From a virus, in IMG/VR virus record IMGVR_UViG_3300036770_000244, positions 1 through 26,396 of that record: a DNA stretch of 26,396 nucleotides, one strand, 5' to 3'. Every line of letters starts with the position of its first letter. Positions within the stretch are counted from its first letter, which is position 1. Below are positions 7,410 to 15,933 of this stretch, one piece after another. The notes under the pieces are model-generated. The model was not told where the DNA came from, did not search any database, and was given only the letters and a program-made list of their open reading frames with translations. A program made the position numbers and the translations under genes.

Positions 7410-10202
7410 TTACACACTGCGATATATCACTAATGCACCTTCTTCAAAAACGATGTTTGCATTGCTAGTGAAATTTCTAATTAATATTCCTGCACCATCT
7501 GATACTCCTGTAGATGTGAATACCCCATTCGCAGTCACTTTTATTGGCTGATTTTGTTTTAAATTGTAAACATTAAATCCACCATTAGTTTCTGATAATA
7601 TCTCTGTTAAATTACCAGTGACAGTGTTAAAAGGTATGGTTTGGATAGTTGCATCTACGTTTGATACAACACTTGCTACCCAATCATACCCAACATTTTG
7701 ACCTACTGGAATCAAAGTTCCAAAATATTGATAATCTACAGCGTGCCAATTTAGATTACCATTCTGTATAGCCAAAACTGCGGCATTAGCAGGTTGATAT
7801 GATGAAGTGCTATTTGCTAAGTATCCATCTGCTGTACTGCTGTTACCTGTATAGTATGGATAATATCCACCCCCACCAGAATACACATCATCAACATATT
7901 TTGGTGTTTCAAAATTACCATTAACTGACTCAAATTTAATATTTGCACCAATTGTAGTTACATTTACAGGCAAAGTAACAGTATTTGCTACTGGATTCGC
8001 AACACTATAACCATAACCAATAATTGCTTCACTTAAGTTAGTACCTGGTGTAATTTTATCGATATCGATAGAACCATCTTGTACGTTATTGCCACTAATA
8101 CCACCTGCACTGATACTGATACATGCATTGCTTAAAGCAACTGTAGGAACTAAGTTTACATTGAATTGTGTGTTACTTACCACATTAGCAACGATAGTGT
8201 TTGCTTGTAGAGTTCCAGTACCGCTTGTGATTGTTACAAGTCCACCAATCGCTAAGTTTGCAATCGCATCACTAGTAATTAATGTACCACTCGAACTTGC
8301 ATTACATGCAGTAAATGTGGTCGCACTAGTAACATTTTGTCCGTCCCAACTTACGCTATTGCTGGCGTCAGACGATATACCGGTAGTTTGATTACGTGCC
8401 AATACAGACCAGTAATATGTATTTGCGGCTAAATCACTTGCTTCAATCGTAAAGTTTGCACCATTTGTTAATGGGATGCCATTCGCATTGCTTACAGTTG
8501 TATAATATCTGTGATTAGATACGTTACTATCATTACCAACGTTAAAAGTTAAGTTAGTTACTAGACCAACGTTTGGCACACTACCACTAACTTGCATTGT
8601 TGCAATTGTGTTTGCTAACAATAATTCTACTGTAGGTGCATCTGGTTTAGTAATGATGTTTGGATCACTGATACCTAAGTTAGGATCGGGCTGAAAGTCA
8701 GTGATTGCTTGATCTGCATAAACAGTATCATTGTATTCAAAAGCAGCAATACTAACGCCCAATGATCCATCACTATATTTTTCTTCTGCAACGTTAGCAA
8801 CACGGAACAATTTACCTTTGCCACTATTCAATACATCCCAACCATATACTTCTTGCTTGATGCGAATAACATCACCCGCTTCAATCTGAATGCCTGAGTA
8901 ATCAAGTTTGAATGTTACAGTCAAATCCTCACGACTCTGTAGCAATCTGCGAATACCAAGATATTTTGCTTGAATTGCACCATTGACAACAGGAAAATCA
9001 AGATTTAATCTATTGACTGCCTCATTAGGACTCATGATACCTGGTTGATAATCTTCCAACAAGATAACCTGATAGTCAGTTTGGTCTTTGATGTATTGAT
9101 TTGGATATGCAACTTCCATTTCATTGAAAGTTTCATTCAAGTTGATTGGAGCAACATTGATACCACCAATCAAATTGCTGCTATCTACTAGGAACAAGTT
9201 GTCAATTGTAGTGTAATCAGTATAACTTTGGTTGATAATCACACGCCATTTAGCAGTTAATTCGCTATATTGCAACCAACTATCGCAACTATCTACTAAT
9301 ACTTGCAAGTTATTCAAACAATTATTTGACGTATTGATGGGGCCATTGATACGATAACGTACTTGCGAACCACCCGAATATGTGATTGTTTCATCACTAT
9401 ATGCGTTTAGGGCAGTCAAACTTGCAGTATCGATGCGTGATAATGGAATAGCACAGCCATAACGTGTGTTAACCATATAATCTAAGATTGCATCACCTGG
9501 TTTATTGATACTATTTGCCATTTTACACATCAATGCACCAAGATTGGTTGTGCCTGCATCAGTGTTATATTCAACACGAACGATAGCAAATGCACAGTTA
9601 GTCATTGTGTCTGTTGCAGTCCAACGATATCCTACTGGGATACCGCCACCAGTGCTGCTGTCGCTTAAGATTTGAATAGCAGTCTGTCCACCTGTGTTTA
9701 CACCAGAACTTGATCCATTTGTAAACAACCAAATATAAATTTTACCATTTACTTTGGTATCGATCTCTGTACCACCTGGACTGTTATTGATCAATCCAGT
9801 TACAACACCATTACTACCAAATTGTACCTTTTTACCTTCGTAATAAATGTTTGATGTGTCGAAAGTATATCCACTACCTACTGTAGTATCAGTATGTTCT
9901 GCTAGGGCAACAACATACCACATAAACTTTTGGTTCACACTAATTTTTGCATCGATGATCGGTCCACCAACGAATGCACTACCATAAATTACAGGAATCT
10001 TGTTGTCTGTTGCAGGTGGCAACTGCACACGACCGCCACCTGCAGTACCGCCGCTTCCTTGATCTGCCATTCTTTTTGCGACCAATGATGATACGCCAAC
10101 ACTTAATACAGTTGCACCAATGGCTGTAAAGATCGTTAACGCAGTACCAGTAAGACCAATCGCTGTACCGATTGCTGTTGCAATTGCTGTGAAAATTGCC
10201 AT
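7410..10202 (-). CDS. J-like central tail hub / tail tip protein (930 aa)
   Basis: Residues 1-43 are hydrophobic and Ala/Thr/Ile/Gly-rich. A Gly-rich linker follows, then VQLPPATDNKIPVIYGSAFVGGP, the usual N-terminal pattern of phage tail-tip attachment (J-like) proteins. The centre (about 240-500) has YGCAIPLSRID, NNLQVLVDSCDSWLQYSELTAKW, IGGINVAPINLNETFNEMEV and GDVIRIKQEVYGWD, matching the hub domains of that family. A fibronectin-III-like segment (roughly 510-620, KPDAPTVELL to YYWSVLARN) follows, then beta modules with ITSGTGTLQANTIVANVVSN. In siphoviruses such proteins cap the tail tube and carry or contact the fibres. Order after the tape measure and two tail-tip genes fits exactly. 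The ATG is preceded by GGGAG at 6 nt. Confidence 0.8.
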   Translation of the reverse strand: MAIFTAIATAIGTAIGLTGTALTIFTAIGATVLSVGVSSLVAKRMADQGSGGTAGGGRVQLPPATDNKIPVIYGSAFVGGPIIDAKISVNQKFMWYVVALAEHTDTTVGSGYTFDTSNIYYEGKKVQFGSNGVVTGLINNSPGGTEIDTKVNGKIYIWLFTNGSSSGVNTGGQTAIQILSDSSTGGGIPVGYRWTATDTMTNCAFAIVRVEYNTDAGTTNLGALMCKMANSINKPGDAILDYMVNTRYGCAIPLSRIDTASLTALNAYSDETITYSGGSQVRYRINGPINTSNNCLNNLQVLVDSCDSWLQYSELTAKWRVIINQSYTDYTTIDNLFLVDSSNLIGGINVAPINLNETFNEMEVAYPNQYIKDQTDYQVILLEDYQPGIMSPNEAVNRLNLDFPVVNGAIQAKYLGIRRLLQSREDLTVTFKLDYSGIQIEAGDVIRIKQEVYGWDVLNSGKGKLFRVANVAEEKYSDGSLGVSIAAFEYNDTVYADQAITDFQPDPNLGISDPNIITKPDAPTVELLLANTIATMQVSGSVPNVGLVTNLTFNVGNDSNVSNHRYYTTVSNANGIPLTNGANFTIEASDLAANTYYWSVLARNQTTGISSDASNSVSWDGQNVTSATTFTACNASSSGTLITSDAIANLAIGGLVTITSGTGTLQANTIVANVVSNTQFNVNLVPTVALSNACISISAGGISGNNVQDGSIDIDKITPGTNLSEAIIGYGYSVANPVANTVTLPVNVTTIGANIKFESVNGNFETPKYVDDVYSGGGGYYPYYTGNSSTADGYLANSTSSYQPANAAVLAIQNGNLNWHAVDYQYFGTLIPVGQNVGYDWVASVVSNVDATIQTIPFNTVTGNLTEILSETNGGFNVYNLKQNQPIKVTANGVFTSTGVSDGAGILIRNFTSNANIVFEEGALVIYRSV

Positions 10203-10203
10203 A

Positions 10204-10656
10204 TTAGACTCCCGCTACCCAGACTTCTTCAGTCTTTTTATAACCAAACTTAGTAAAATCTAAGTCTGGGCTATTAACCATTTTAGTCATGGTATACATG
10301 TTTATTTTTTGTTCATCAACTAGTTCTTGTGCTAGTTTGTTATATTGCAATAATAGTTTATATCCAGCAGTACTACCACGATATTGTGGTTCTACCCAAT
10401 ATACTAACTCACGCAATACTTTAACGTTTGGATCCCATATACTTTGATCTTTGACGCCAATAATCATACCAGCAATATCATTTTCTTCTGCAATCAATGC
10501 AATACCACCGCCTAAGATAATATGATGAAATAATTGGTTAATGTATTCCTCATTATCGCATTCACGCATCATTTCGATAGGTGTATGATTACGAAAATTA
10601 CGCAACATATCTGCGACAACAGGAAAGTCAAATTTATTTGCTAATCTAACTTTCAT
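10204..10656 (-). CDS. GNAT-family N-acetyltransferase (150 aa)
   Basis: The start MKVRLANKFDFPVVADML, the strand GGGIALIAEENDIAGMIIG, and ELVYWVEPQYRGSTAGYKLL (residues 83-102, the acetyl-CoA pyrophosphate-binding loop region) match the GNAT fold. The C-terminal FTKFGYKKTEEVWV is the usual last helix and strand. Length is typical of a single domain. It would transfer an acetyl group from acetyl-CoA to an amine; the substrate is unknown. It sits between a tail-tip gene and the hub gene with 1-nt gaps on both sides, so it is co-expressed with virion proteins. That suggests action on a virion or host protein late in infection, but this is inference. Confidence 0.75.
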   Translation of the reverse strand: MKVRLANKFDFPVVADMLRNFRNHTPIEMMRECDNEEYINQLFHHIILGGGIALIAEENDIAGMIIGVKDQSIWDPNVKVLRELVYWVEPQYRGSTAGYKLLLQYNKLAQELVDEQKINMYTMTKMVNSPDLDFTKFGYKKTEEVWVAGV

Positions 10657-10657
10657 A

Positions 10658-11320
10658 TTATCTTTCTCTCATATTAAAATCAAAGTTTTCACCTGGTCTG
10701 CCGCCACCGCCACCTGGGATGACTTGCTTACCTTTTGGCTCTTGACCAAAGTCAAAGTCTACACCTGCAATAGAATATACACGATCCATACTTGTATCAC
10801 TGCTATCAAAGAATTTCCAACTTTCTTCATTAGTTTTTCTACCAGCAATACGATTCTGTAAAACAGTTTTGTAACTGCTTGCACCAATCGCTACAGTAAA
10901 GTTATCTTCTTGTCCTTGTCTATCTTCAGTGATACCATAACTTGTGACAATACCGGTAAATCTTAGGTAAGTATTGCCAAGTACTTGATTGTCATTATAG
11001 AAACCACGATAGACTTCTACTTCACTACCACGTACTTTTGTGCCTAACACAATAGCAATGTTATTGCCACTCACGCCACTCAAACTGATCGATGTGTCGC
11101 CGGCAGTTACACGCAAATCACGATTTTGTGCACCAACTTGCAATAATCCACCAAGTGGTAGATATGTTGCACCATCAATCACTTCTGATTTGTAAGCACT
11201 ACTGAATGTATATGTTGAAGTATTTGCAGTGTTGCTAAAATCATTATAAACAGTCAACTTAACAAATTCTGCTGAGTTGATCTGCGAAGTATTTTGTACC
11301 TCTGGAATATTCTGACTCAT
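10658..11320 (-). CDS. Tail-tip protein, DUF2163/distal-tail-like (220 aa)
   Basis: The start MSQNIPEVQN at 11320 is chosen because GGGAG lies 7 nt upstream and the ATG forms a TAATG overlap with the preceding gene; a GTG six codons earlier is less likely. The protein is beta-rich: VKLTVYNDF, YTFSSAYKSEVIDGATYLPL, AIVLGTKVRGSEVEVYRG, YLRFTGIVTSYGITED. The order (N-terminal sandwich, then a 'height of jump' pattern with an FTGIV strand) resembles DUF2163 or distal-tail proteins that link the tube to the hub. The C-terminus has a flexible Gly-rich stretch, VIPGGGGGRPGENFDF. Assignment rests on pattern and on position between tape measure and hub. Confidence 0.5.
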   Translation of the reverse strand: MSQNIPEVQNTSQINSAEFVKLTVYNDFSNTANTSTYTFSSAYKSEVIDGATYLPLGGLLQVGAQNRDLRVTAGDTSISLSGVSGNNIAIVLGTKVRGSEVEVYRGFYNDNQVLGNTYLRFTGIVTSYGITEDRQGQEDNFTVAIGASSYKTVLQNRIAGRKTNEESWKFFDSSDTSMDRVYSIAGVDFDFGQEPKGKQVIPGGGGGRPGENFDFNMRER

Positions 11321-12006
11321 TACGCTGCTCCCACCCACTCATATAATTGGAAACTATCGCTGAACTCAATCAATGCATTACTGATTAATGTATTGTTGTT
11401 ATACAATGGTGCACCTGGAATTAATTTATATGTAGGCATATTAGGGCAAAACATATAAAATTCACATGCATTACCAACTGTAATATTATCACCAACAACG
11501 CTTGCTGTAATGATATTTGGTCTGTTAGTTGTGATTGTTATTGTTGATCCAGTACCACGTGTTATTTGAGTTTGACTTGTAAATGGAAATGTATTGTTGC
11601 CAATCTGAATCAAATCGTTTGGTTCAAATAGAACACGTGTACTTGCAATTGCAGGTAAGTTAGTCAATACTAATTGATTACCTACAAATGATTGTACAGT
11701 AATTGCATTGAGTTGAGCATTACTTAAAGATCCTTGATAGCGAAAAATCCAACTCAAGCAAGGATTGTTACTGAACGTAACTACTTCGGGCGTGTTTCTA
11801 TCTAATGTATCAAGTGCTTCCATTAAACTACGTGCAGCAGCATAACGAAAACTGCTTGGCATGTCTAATGTCATGCGCCATGGCTGGAACGTAGGAGTGA
11901 CACTAGTACGTGGCACTTCATTTCGTGTGATTTGAATACCTACGACTTTTCTACGGTCAATTTGCAAGCCATTGCAATTGTCAATAATAGTTTGTAATCC
12001 AGCCAT
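11320..12006 (-). CDS. Minor tail / distal tail protein (228 aa)
   Basis: The N-terminal MAGLQTIIDNCNGLQIDRRKVVG leads to TRNEVPRTSVTPTFQPWRMTL, then a helix SFRYAAARSLMEALDTLDR. Residues 95-185 (VQSFVGNQLVLTNLP... ITRGTGSTITITTNRP) are a beta module like those in phage tail structural proteins. The end, LISNALIEFSDSFQLYEWVG, resembles the closing strands of distal-tail proteins. It follows the tape measure and precedes the DUF2163-like gene, the usual place for the first tail-tip protein. No enzymatic motif is visible. AGGA lies about 8 nt before the ATG. Confidence 0.5.
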   Translation of the reverse strand: MAGLQTIIDNCNGLQIDRRKVVGIQITRNEVPRTSVTPTFQPWRMTLDMPSSFRYAAARSLMEALDTLDRNTPEVVTFSNNPCLSWIFRYQGSLSNAQLNAITVQSFVGNQLVLTNLPAIASTRVLFEPNDLIQIGNNTFPFTSQTQITRGTGSTITITTNRPNIITASVVGDNITVGNACEFYMFCPNMPTYKLIPGAPLYNNNTLISNALIEFSDSFQLYEWVGAA

Positions 12007-12019
12007 GTTTGTATCCTAA

Positions 12020-12214
12020 TTATTTGAATTCAATCTTAGGTTTCAACTCTGATCCATAAGCAATTGCATACATGAGTAGTGTTAATGGAATGAACCATAG
12101 CGAGATCAAACCTAAGAAATGTGCCCACGTAAACGAGATCGCTCCTAACGTGAACACGTTAAAGTTACCTGCATTAGGTAATGTTTGTGTTTGTGGTGTT
12201 TCTGATAATTTCAT
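12020..12214 (-). CDS. Small membrane protein in the tail module (64 aa)
   Basis: The ATG at 12214 (MKLSETPQTQ) has AAGG about 8 nt upstream and is preferred over an ATG at 12247 that lies in the end of the tape measure gene without a clear ribosome site. Residues 18-53 (FNVFTLGAISFTWAHFLGLI through LLMYAIAYG) form one long or two short membrane-spanning segments, and the tail KPKIEFK is basic. Family not recognised. A holin is conceivable by size and hydrophobicity, but the position between tape measure and tail tip and the lack of a lysin nearby give no support. A role in tail-tip assembly or in the infected-cell membrane is open. Confidence 0.55.
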   Translation of the reverse strand: MKLSETPQTQTLPNAGNFNVFTLGAISFTWAHFLGLISLWFIPLTLLMYAIAYGSELKPKIEFK

Positions 12215-12236
12215 TTGCTTTTCCTTTTCTAATTTA

Positions 12237-15047
12237 TTAAACGCCATATGGCATTTCTTTCTGTGCCATTTGCACTGTACCTAAAAGTGTTTTACGATTC
12301 TCAGCAAACAATTGTGCAACACTCTTTGCATCTAATGCACTGATATTGTTTGTAATATAATTGTTAGTTACAGGAGCATTTACCATACCTGTTGCAGTTC
12401 CCTTACCATTACCAAGTTTGTCATTTGGAATGACTGTGCCTGCACTTTTTGGTACGAACAATTCAGGACCTTTTTCACCAATGATATACGGTTGATTAGC
12501 ACCTACTGGTCCGCCTTTAGCACGAGTAGGAATACTCAATCCTAATGCACCCATGATAGGATTGAAAATATACTTGAACACAAGTGCTTGCGCAATCATC
12601 TTGGTCAAATCTGCTAAAATACTACGAGCAAAGTCTTTGAAACTAAACTTACCTGTGTCAATAAAGTTATTCAATGCATCGCTAACTTTCTGCCAGCCCA
12701 ATGCGACAGCATCTTGTGCCATCTTATATGGTTCAAATTGTTTTGCGATATCAGTTAATGCGGCTTTACCACCTGCACTCGCATCTTGACGCAACGCTTT
12801 TTGCTTTTCAAGAAGTGCTTGCTCGCCCTTCAATCTCTTTGCATAGTAATCTGTTGCTTGAGTGCGTAATGCAGTAATATGTGCCATTTCAGCAGCATAA
12901 CGTTCTTCGCCTAAACGAGTGCGCTCTTTTTCAAGATCCAATGCCATATTGTCTAGTTCAACCATTCTAGATTTCAATTCATTAGAATTTTGTTGAATCA
13001 ATGTTGCATTTTCTAGTTCGTCACCATACAATCCAATTAGATTGATTTGCTCTGATAATTGATCAAGTGCTGCTCTATTTGTATTGGCTTGCTGCTGTAA
13101 TTCGATTAAGCGATTACCTTTTTCAATTTCAAGATTTTTTGCTTGAATTGCTTTTAATGTAGATTCTGCACTCTTAAGTTCTTCTTGTGTTGCATTTCTA
13201 ATTGCTACACGTTGTTGCTCAACCAAAGCAAGCGCATTTTTACGTCCCGCAACAGTAAGTTCGTTGTTATCACGAATTTCTTGTTCTTTTTCTGCAAGTT
13301 CACGCAACGCATCTTTTTCTTCATTAAGAATGTCACGCTTTTGTTGTTCAAGCGCAACTGCATCTTCGCTCATGCCTAGCGATTTGAGTTGGAACTGCAA
13401 ATCTTCTAAGCGTGTTTGTACTTGCTCTTTGTATGCTCTTGTGACTTCAAGAATCGCTTTTTTGATATCCTTGAATGCTTTAATTTGAGCATCTGTATCT
13501 GGTGTTGGTCTAGGTTCGCCTGTTTCAGAGAATGGTGATGTACTACCACCTGGTGCTGGGGGAGGCGCAACTTTTGGTGGCGCTTCAGTTTTTACATCAC
13601 TAGATTTGCCAGTCAACCATGAATAAAATTCACCTAACTTGCCCCATAACCATTGAATCTGACTCCATGCCCAATCAATAATTCTTACACCTAAGAATCT
13701 TTGGAAGAAATCGTCAATTGCTTTTGCTGCAAGTTTTAAGTGATGGATCAAGCCATTGCCTGTCATCAATTTCAATAATGCGTCAACTGCTTCCCAGATA
13801 GTCCAAATCCATCCGGCAATAGGAATAAATTTCAAGAATCCCCTAGCAATTAATGGTATTATACTAGCAAGTTTGCCTAGCATTCCGAACAATCCACCAA
13901 AGATTGCTCTCAATCCATTAGCAATATTACCAGTTCGTAACATCAATGGAATAAGCATACCAATATTTTTAGCAAGATTTGCAAAAGTTGTCAGACTGCC
14001 TTTGATTGCAGTCAAACTAAATGCGCTTGCTAATTTTGTACCCATAGTAGTTGCGCCGCCTGCGATGCCACCAAATAATGTCTTTAAGATTGTACCATCT
14101 TTAATAATGGTACCTATCTTGCTACCTAATTTTGCAGCGCCTTCGCTTGCAGCAGTAAATTTAGGTGCTAATAAACCAACTGCTTTCATTGCACCAAATG
14201 CAATACCGGCAACAACTAATACATCTGCTAATTCTTTCAATACCATTGTTAATTTAGGTATGTCTTGCGATATCTTTAAAATTGCATTCTTAAAATCATC
14301 AAATTGCTTTACAGCAGCACCGCTTGGCCCTGCATCTGCACCCTGAGTTTTCAAATCATCATAAAGTTTTGCCGCAGCAGTTTTTAAGTTATTGATTGCT
14401 TGTTCAGCAGTTGGAATAGTGCGCTTAAATGCGTCATCAATCGCTTTTTCGTTACGTTGCATAGCACGAACGAATACGTCAGCAGTAATTTTACCCTGAC
14501 TACCAAGTTCTCTTAATTGTCCTACTGTTACGCCAAGTTCATCTGCCATTGCTTTTGCAACAACTGGCATATTTTCTAAAACAGAACGTAATTCATCACC
14601 CTGGAATCTGCCAGATTGTAGTGCTTGACCCAATTGCAATAATGCGCCGCTTGATTCTTGCGCACTCATGCCCGTCATACTCAATGATTTTGATAGACTT
14701 TCGGTAATTCGTGCTGTTTCGTCTTGAGTTAGACCTAAATCTCTTGCATTTCTAGCAATTCTGAAGTACAAATCACCCGTTTCACGTAAGGGTGTTCTGG
14801 CTGCAAGCGCAACTTTAGTGATATCATCAAACATTGACGCAACCATACGTTGGTCAGGCGTCAAAGAACGTAGTTTGTTTTGAAGATTAGTGATATTATC
14901 AGTAAAAGCAACAAGGCCTCCCACACCGGCTGCACCTGCTAATGCCTTAAAGCCAGTACCAATGCTGCCAATCTGTTTTTCAAGTGAAGCAAGCGATGCA
15001 CTCGCACCGCGTGTATCGATCCCAACTGTATATTTTAAGTCAGCCAT
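12237..15047 (-). CDS. Tail tape measure protein (936 aa)
   Basis: The N-terminal tape-measure domain is clear: LRSLTPDQRMVASMFDDI, LTQDETARITESLSKSLSMT and LGQALQSGRFQGDELRSVLE (residues 139-158), then the LGVTVGQLRELGSQGKITAD segment. Around 370-470 lie several hydrophobic helices (MLGKLASIIPLIARGFLKFI, IAGWIWTIWEAVDALLKLM) that may insert into the host membrane during ejection. A Pro-rich linker (PPKVAPPPAPGG) precedes a long coiled coil of roughly 520-770. The C-terminal GEKGPELFVPKSAGTVIPND is a hallmark of this family. The protein sets tail length; at about 0.15 nm per residue it predicts a tail near 140 nm, an estimate from the family rule. AAGG lies 8-9 nt upstream of the ATG. Confidence 0.95.
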   Translation of the reverse strand: MADLKYTVGIDTRGASASLASLEKQIGSIGTGFKALAGAAGVGGLVAFTDNITNLQNKLRSLTPDQRMVASMFDDITKVALAARTPLRETGDLYFRIARNARDLGLTQDETARITESLSKSLSMTGMSAQESSGALLQLGQALQSGRFQGDELRSVLENMPVVAKAMADELGVTVGQLRELGSQGKITADVFVRAMQRNEKAIDDAFKRTIPTAEQAINNLKTAAAKLYDDLKTQGADAGPSGAAVKQFDDFKNAILKISQDIPKLTMVLKELADVLVVAGIAFGAMKAVGLLAPKFTAASEGAAKLGSKIGTIIKDGTILKTLFGGIAGGATTMGTKLASAFSLTAIKGSLTTFANLAKNIGMLIPLMLRTGNIANGLRAIFGGLFGMLGKLASIIPLIARGFLKFIPIAGWIWTIWEAVDALLKLMTGNGLIHHLKLAAKAIDDFFQRFLGVRIIDWAWSQIQWLWGKLGEFYSWLTGKSSDVKTEAPPKVAPPPAPGGSTSPFSETGEPRPTPDTDAQIKAFKDIKKAILEVTRAYKEQVQTRLEDLQFQLKSLGMSEDAVALEQQKRDILNEEKDALRELAEKEQEIRDNNELTVAGRKNALALVEQQRVAIRNATQEELKSAESTLKAIQAKNLEIEKGNRLIELQQQANTNRAALDQLSEQINLIGLYGDELENATLIQQNSNELKSRMVELDNMALDLEKERTRLGEERYAAEMAHITALRTQATDYYAKRLKGEQALLEKQKALRQDASAGGKAALTDIAKQFEPYKMAQDAVALGWQKVSDALNNFIDTGKFSFKDFARSILADLTKMIAQALVFKYIFNPIMGALGLSIPTRAKGGPVGANQPYIIGEKGPELFVPKSAGTVIPNDKLGNGKGTATGMVNAPVTNNYITNNISALDAKSVAQLFAENRKTLLGTVQMAQKEMPYGV

Positions 15048-15057
15048 GTTTTTTACC

Positions 15058-15354
15058 TTATTTCTTACGCATTATTTGCTTAATGCGCTTATCTAAAAAT
15101 TTTGTTGTTGGTTCCACCATACCATTGGGTGCTTGTTTGCTTTTACCATCATTCAATTCAGTTGCATATGCATAATTTGCTGTGATAGTATCGCCTTTTA
15201 ACTTAGTTTTACTGCGAGCATTACCTGTTTTGACAGGGGTAGCGGATTTAAAAACATCGTATGCTTCTTTTGGCAAGTTATTCAATGCTTTTTCAATCCG
15301 CCTGAGATTTGGCGTAATGCTATTTTGCACTATTTTTACTTGTAGTCCCGCCAT
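15058..15354 (-). CDS. HK97 gp10-like neck/tail protein (98 aa)
   Basis: The pattern NLPKEAYDVFKSATPVKTGNARSKTKLKG (first part of the motif is TPVKTGNARS), then YAYATELNDGKSKQAPNGMV and a C-terminal helix TTKFLDKRIKQIM, is characteristic of HK97-gp10-like proteins. These normally sit at the head-tail neck or act as tail completion factors, and are usually encoded before the tail tube gene. Here the gene lies between the tail chaperones and the tape measure, overlapping the frameshift ORF by 35 nt. GGGG lies about 8 nt upstream of the ATG. Assignment of family is fairly sure, exact role less so. Confidence 0.6.
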   Translation of the reverse strand: MAGLQVKIVQNSITPNLRRIEKALNNLPKEAYDVFKSATPVKTGNARSKTKLKGDTITANYAYATELNDGKSKQAPNGMVEPTTKFLDKRIKQIMRKK

Positions 15355-15903
15355 TTCCTTTACCCCTGTTCATAATATTCAGTAATTGTTCAGTAGTGTA
15401 AACGTCTACTGGCTCTTGACCATTATTCATGGACTTTTTATGATGATATTGCTCATAACTTAGTGCAGCATCAATTATAAACAAATCAAAAGTATTTGCT
15501 CTTGACAAAACTTCGCTTGGTAACATTCCATATCTTTTACCAATTGCATCAATTTGCATAACTGATAGCATTTGTCGAGAGTTTACATCAATAGCATCAT
15601 TTGTTACTTTCCCAATTGTTCAGTGACTTTACCAATTACAGCCATCAAAACCTTCGAAGGTAATGTGCTTTCCTTAGTCAAGATAGGTTTGCCCTCTTCG
15701 TCAAGAATAAGAGTTCTAACGATTTCTAACAATCCACCTACGTCATTATTTTCGCTCAAGTTTGCAAGACGAGTAAAAACGTCCATAGGTTGACGATCCC
15801 ATGTATAAAATGTCAAGGGTTCGCTGTATTCTTCTAGAATGAAATCGTTATCGATTGATACTTCGATAAGTTTTGGTTGTGCTGCGATTTGTGAAAGTTT
15901 CAT
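15320..15903 (-). CDS. Tail assembly chaperone, -1 frameshift product (G-T-like, 194 aa)
   Basis: Slippage at GGGAAAG joins the 99-residue chaperone to a second open frame. After ...TEQLGK the -1 frame reads VTNDAIDVNSRQ and continues into MLSVMQIDAIGKRYGMLPSEVLSRA down to the stop at 15320, with no interruption. The segment GKRYGMLPSEVL and a long helix resemble the C-terminal extension of chaperones that recruit tail tube subunits to the tape measure. The extension has an internal ATG at 15571 but no convincing ribosome site before it, which favours the fusion. Two-product expression is typical before tape measure genes. The shift itself is predicted, not observed. Confidence 0.8.
15604..15903 (-). 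CDS. Tail assembly chaperone, unshifted product (G-like, 99 aa)
   Basis: The helical protein has ILEEYSEPLTFYTWDRQPMD in the middle, a motif I associate with siphovirus tail chaperones, followed by NLSENNDVGGLLEIVRTLIL and a C-terminal helix ending in LGK. The gene has a strong ribosome site, AAGGAG, about 8 nt before the ATG, and a late-promoter-like motif overlaps the end of the preceding gene. It stops immediately after a slippery heptamer, so it is the abundant short form while the longer form is the fusion. In lambda the equivalent proteins coat the tape measure and bring in tube protein, then leave the tail. Confidence 0.8.
   Translation of the reverse strand: MKLSQIAAQPKLIEVSIDNDFILEEYSEPLTFYTWDRQPMDVFTRLANLSENNDVGGLLEIVRTLILDEEGKPILTKESTLPSKVLMAVIGKVTEQLGK
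15607..15613 (-). other. Programmed -1 ribosomal frameshift site GGGAAAG
   Basis: In the chaperone reading frame the bases are TTG GGA AAG TAA, so the heptamer G_GGA_AAG fits the X_XXY_YYZ rule and is identical to the lambda G-T slippery site. The zero-frame stop follows at once (15604-15606). The -1 frame is open for 95 codons. I see no strong stem-loop directly downstream by eye. Confidence 0.85.
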
Positions 15904-15933
15904 TTGTTTTCTCCTTAAATTGTTTCACTTCTT

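Noticed and set aside
11321-11338. GTG start giving six more residues for the tail-tip gene
   Set aside because: The ATG at 11320 has a well-placed GGGAG and the TAATG junction seen elsewhere in this operon.
12020-12214. Holin
   Set aside because: Size and hydrophobicity fit, but no endolysin or spanin lies nearby and the gene is embedded in the tail-tip block.
13756-14346. Plus-strand frame of 196 codons
   Set aside because: It lies opposite the tape measure gene, whose domain signatures are unmistakable; the plus-strand product is a low-information Ile/Pro/Asn/Ala-rich string with no ribosome site. All other plus-strand frames are similar shadows.
15320-15571. Independent 83-aa gene starting at 15571
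   Set aside because: There is no convincing ribosome site before this ATG, and the frame is continuous with the -1 frame at the GGGAAAG site; it is better treated as the second part of the chaperone fusion.
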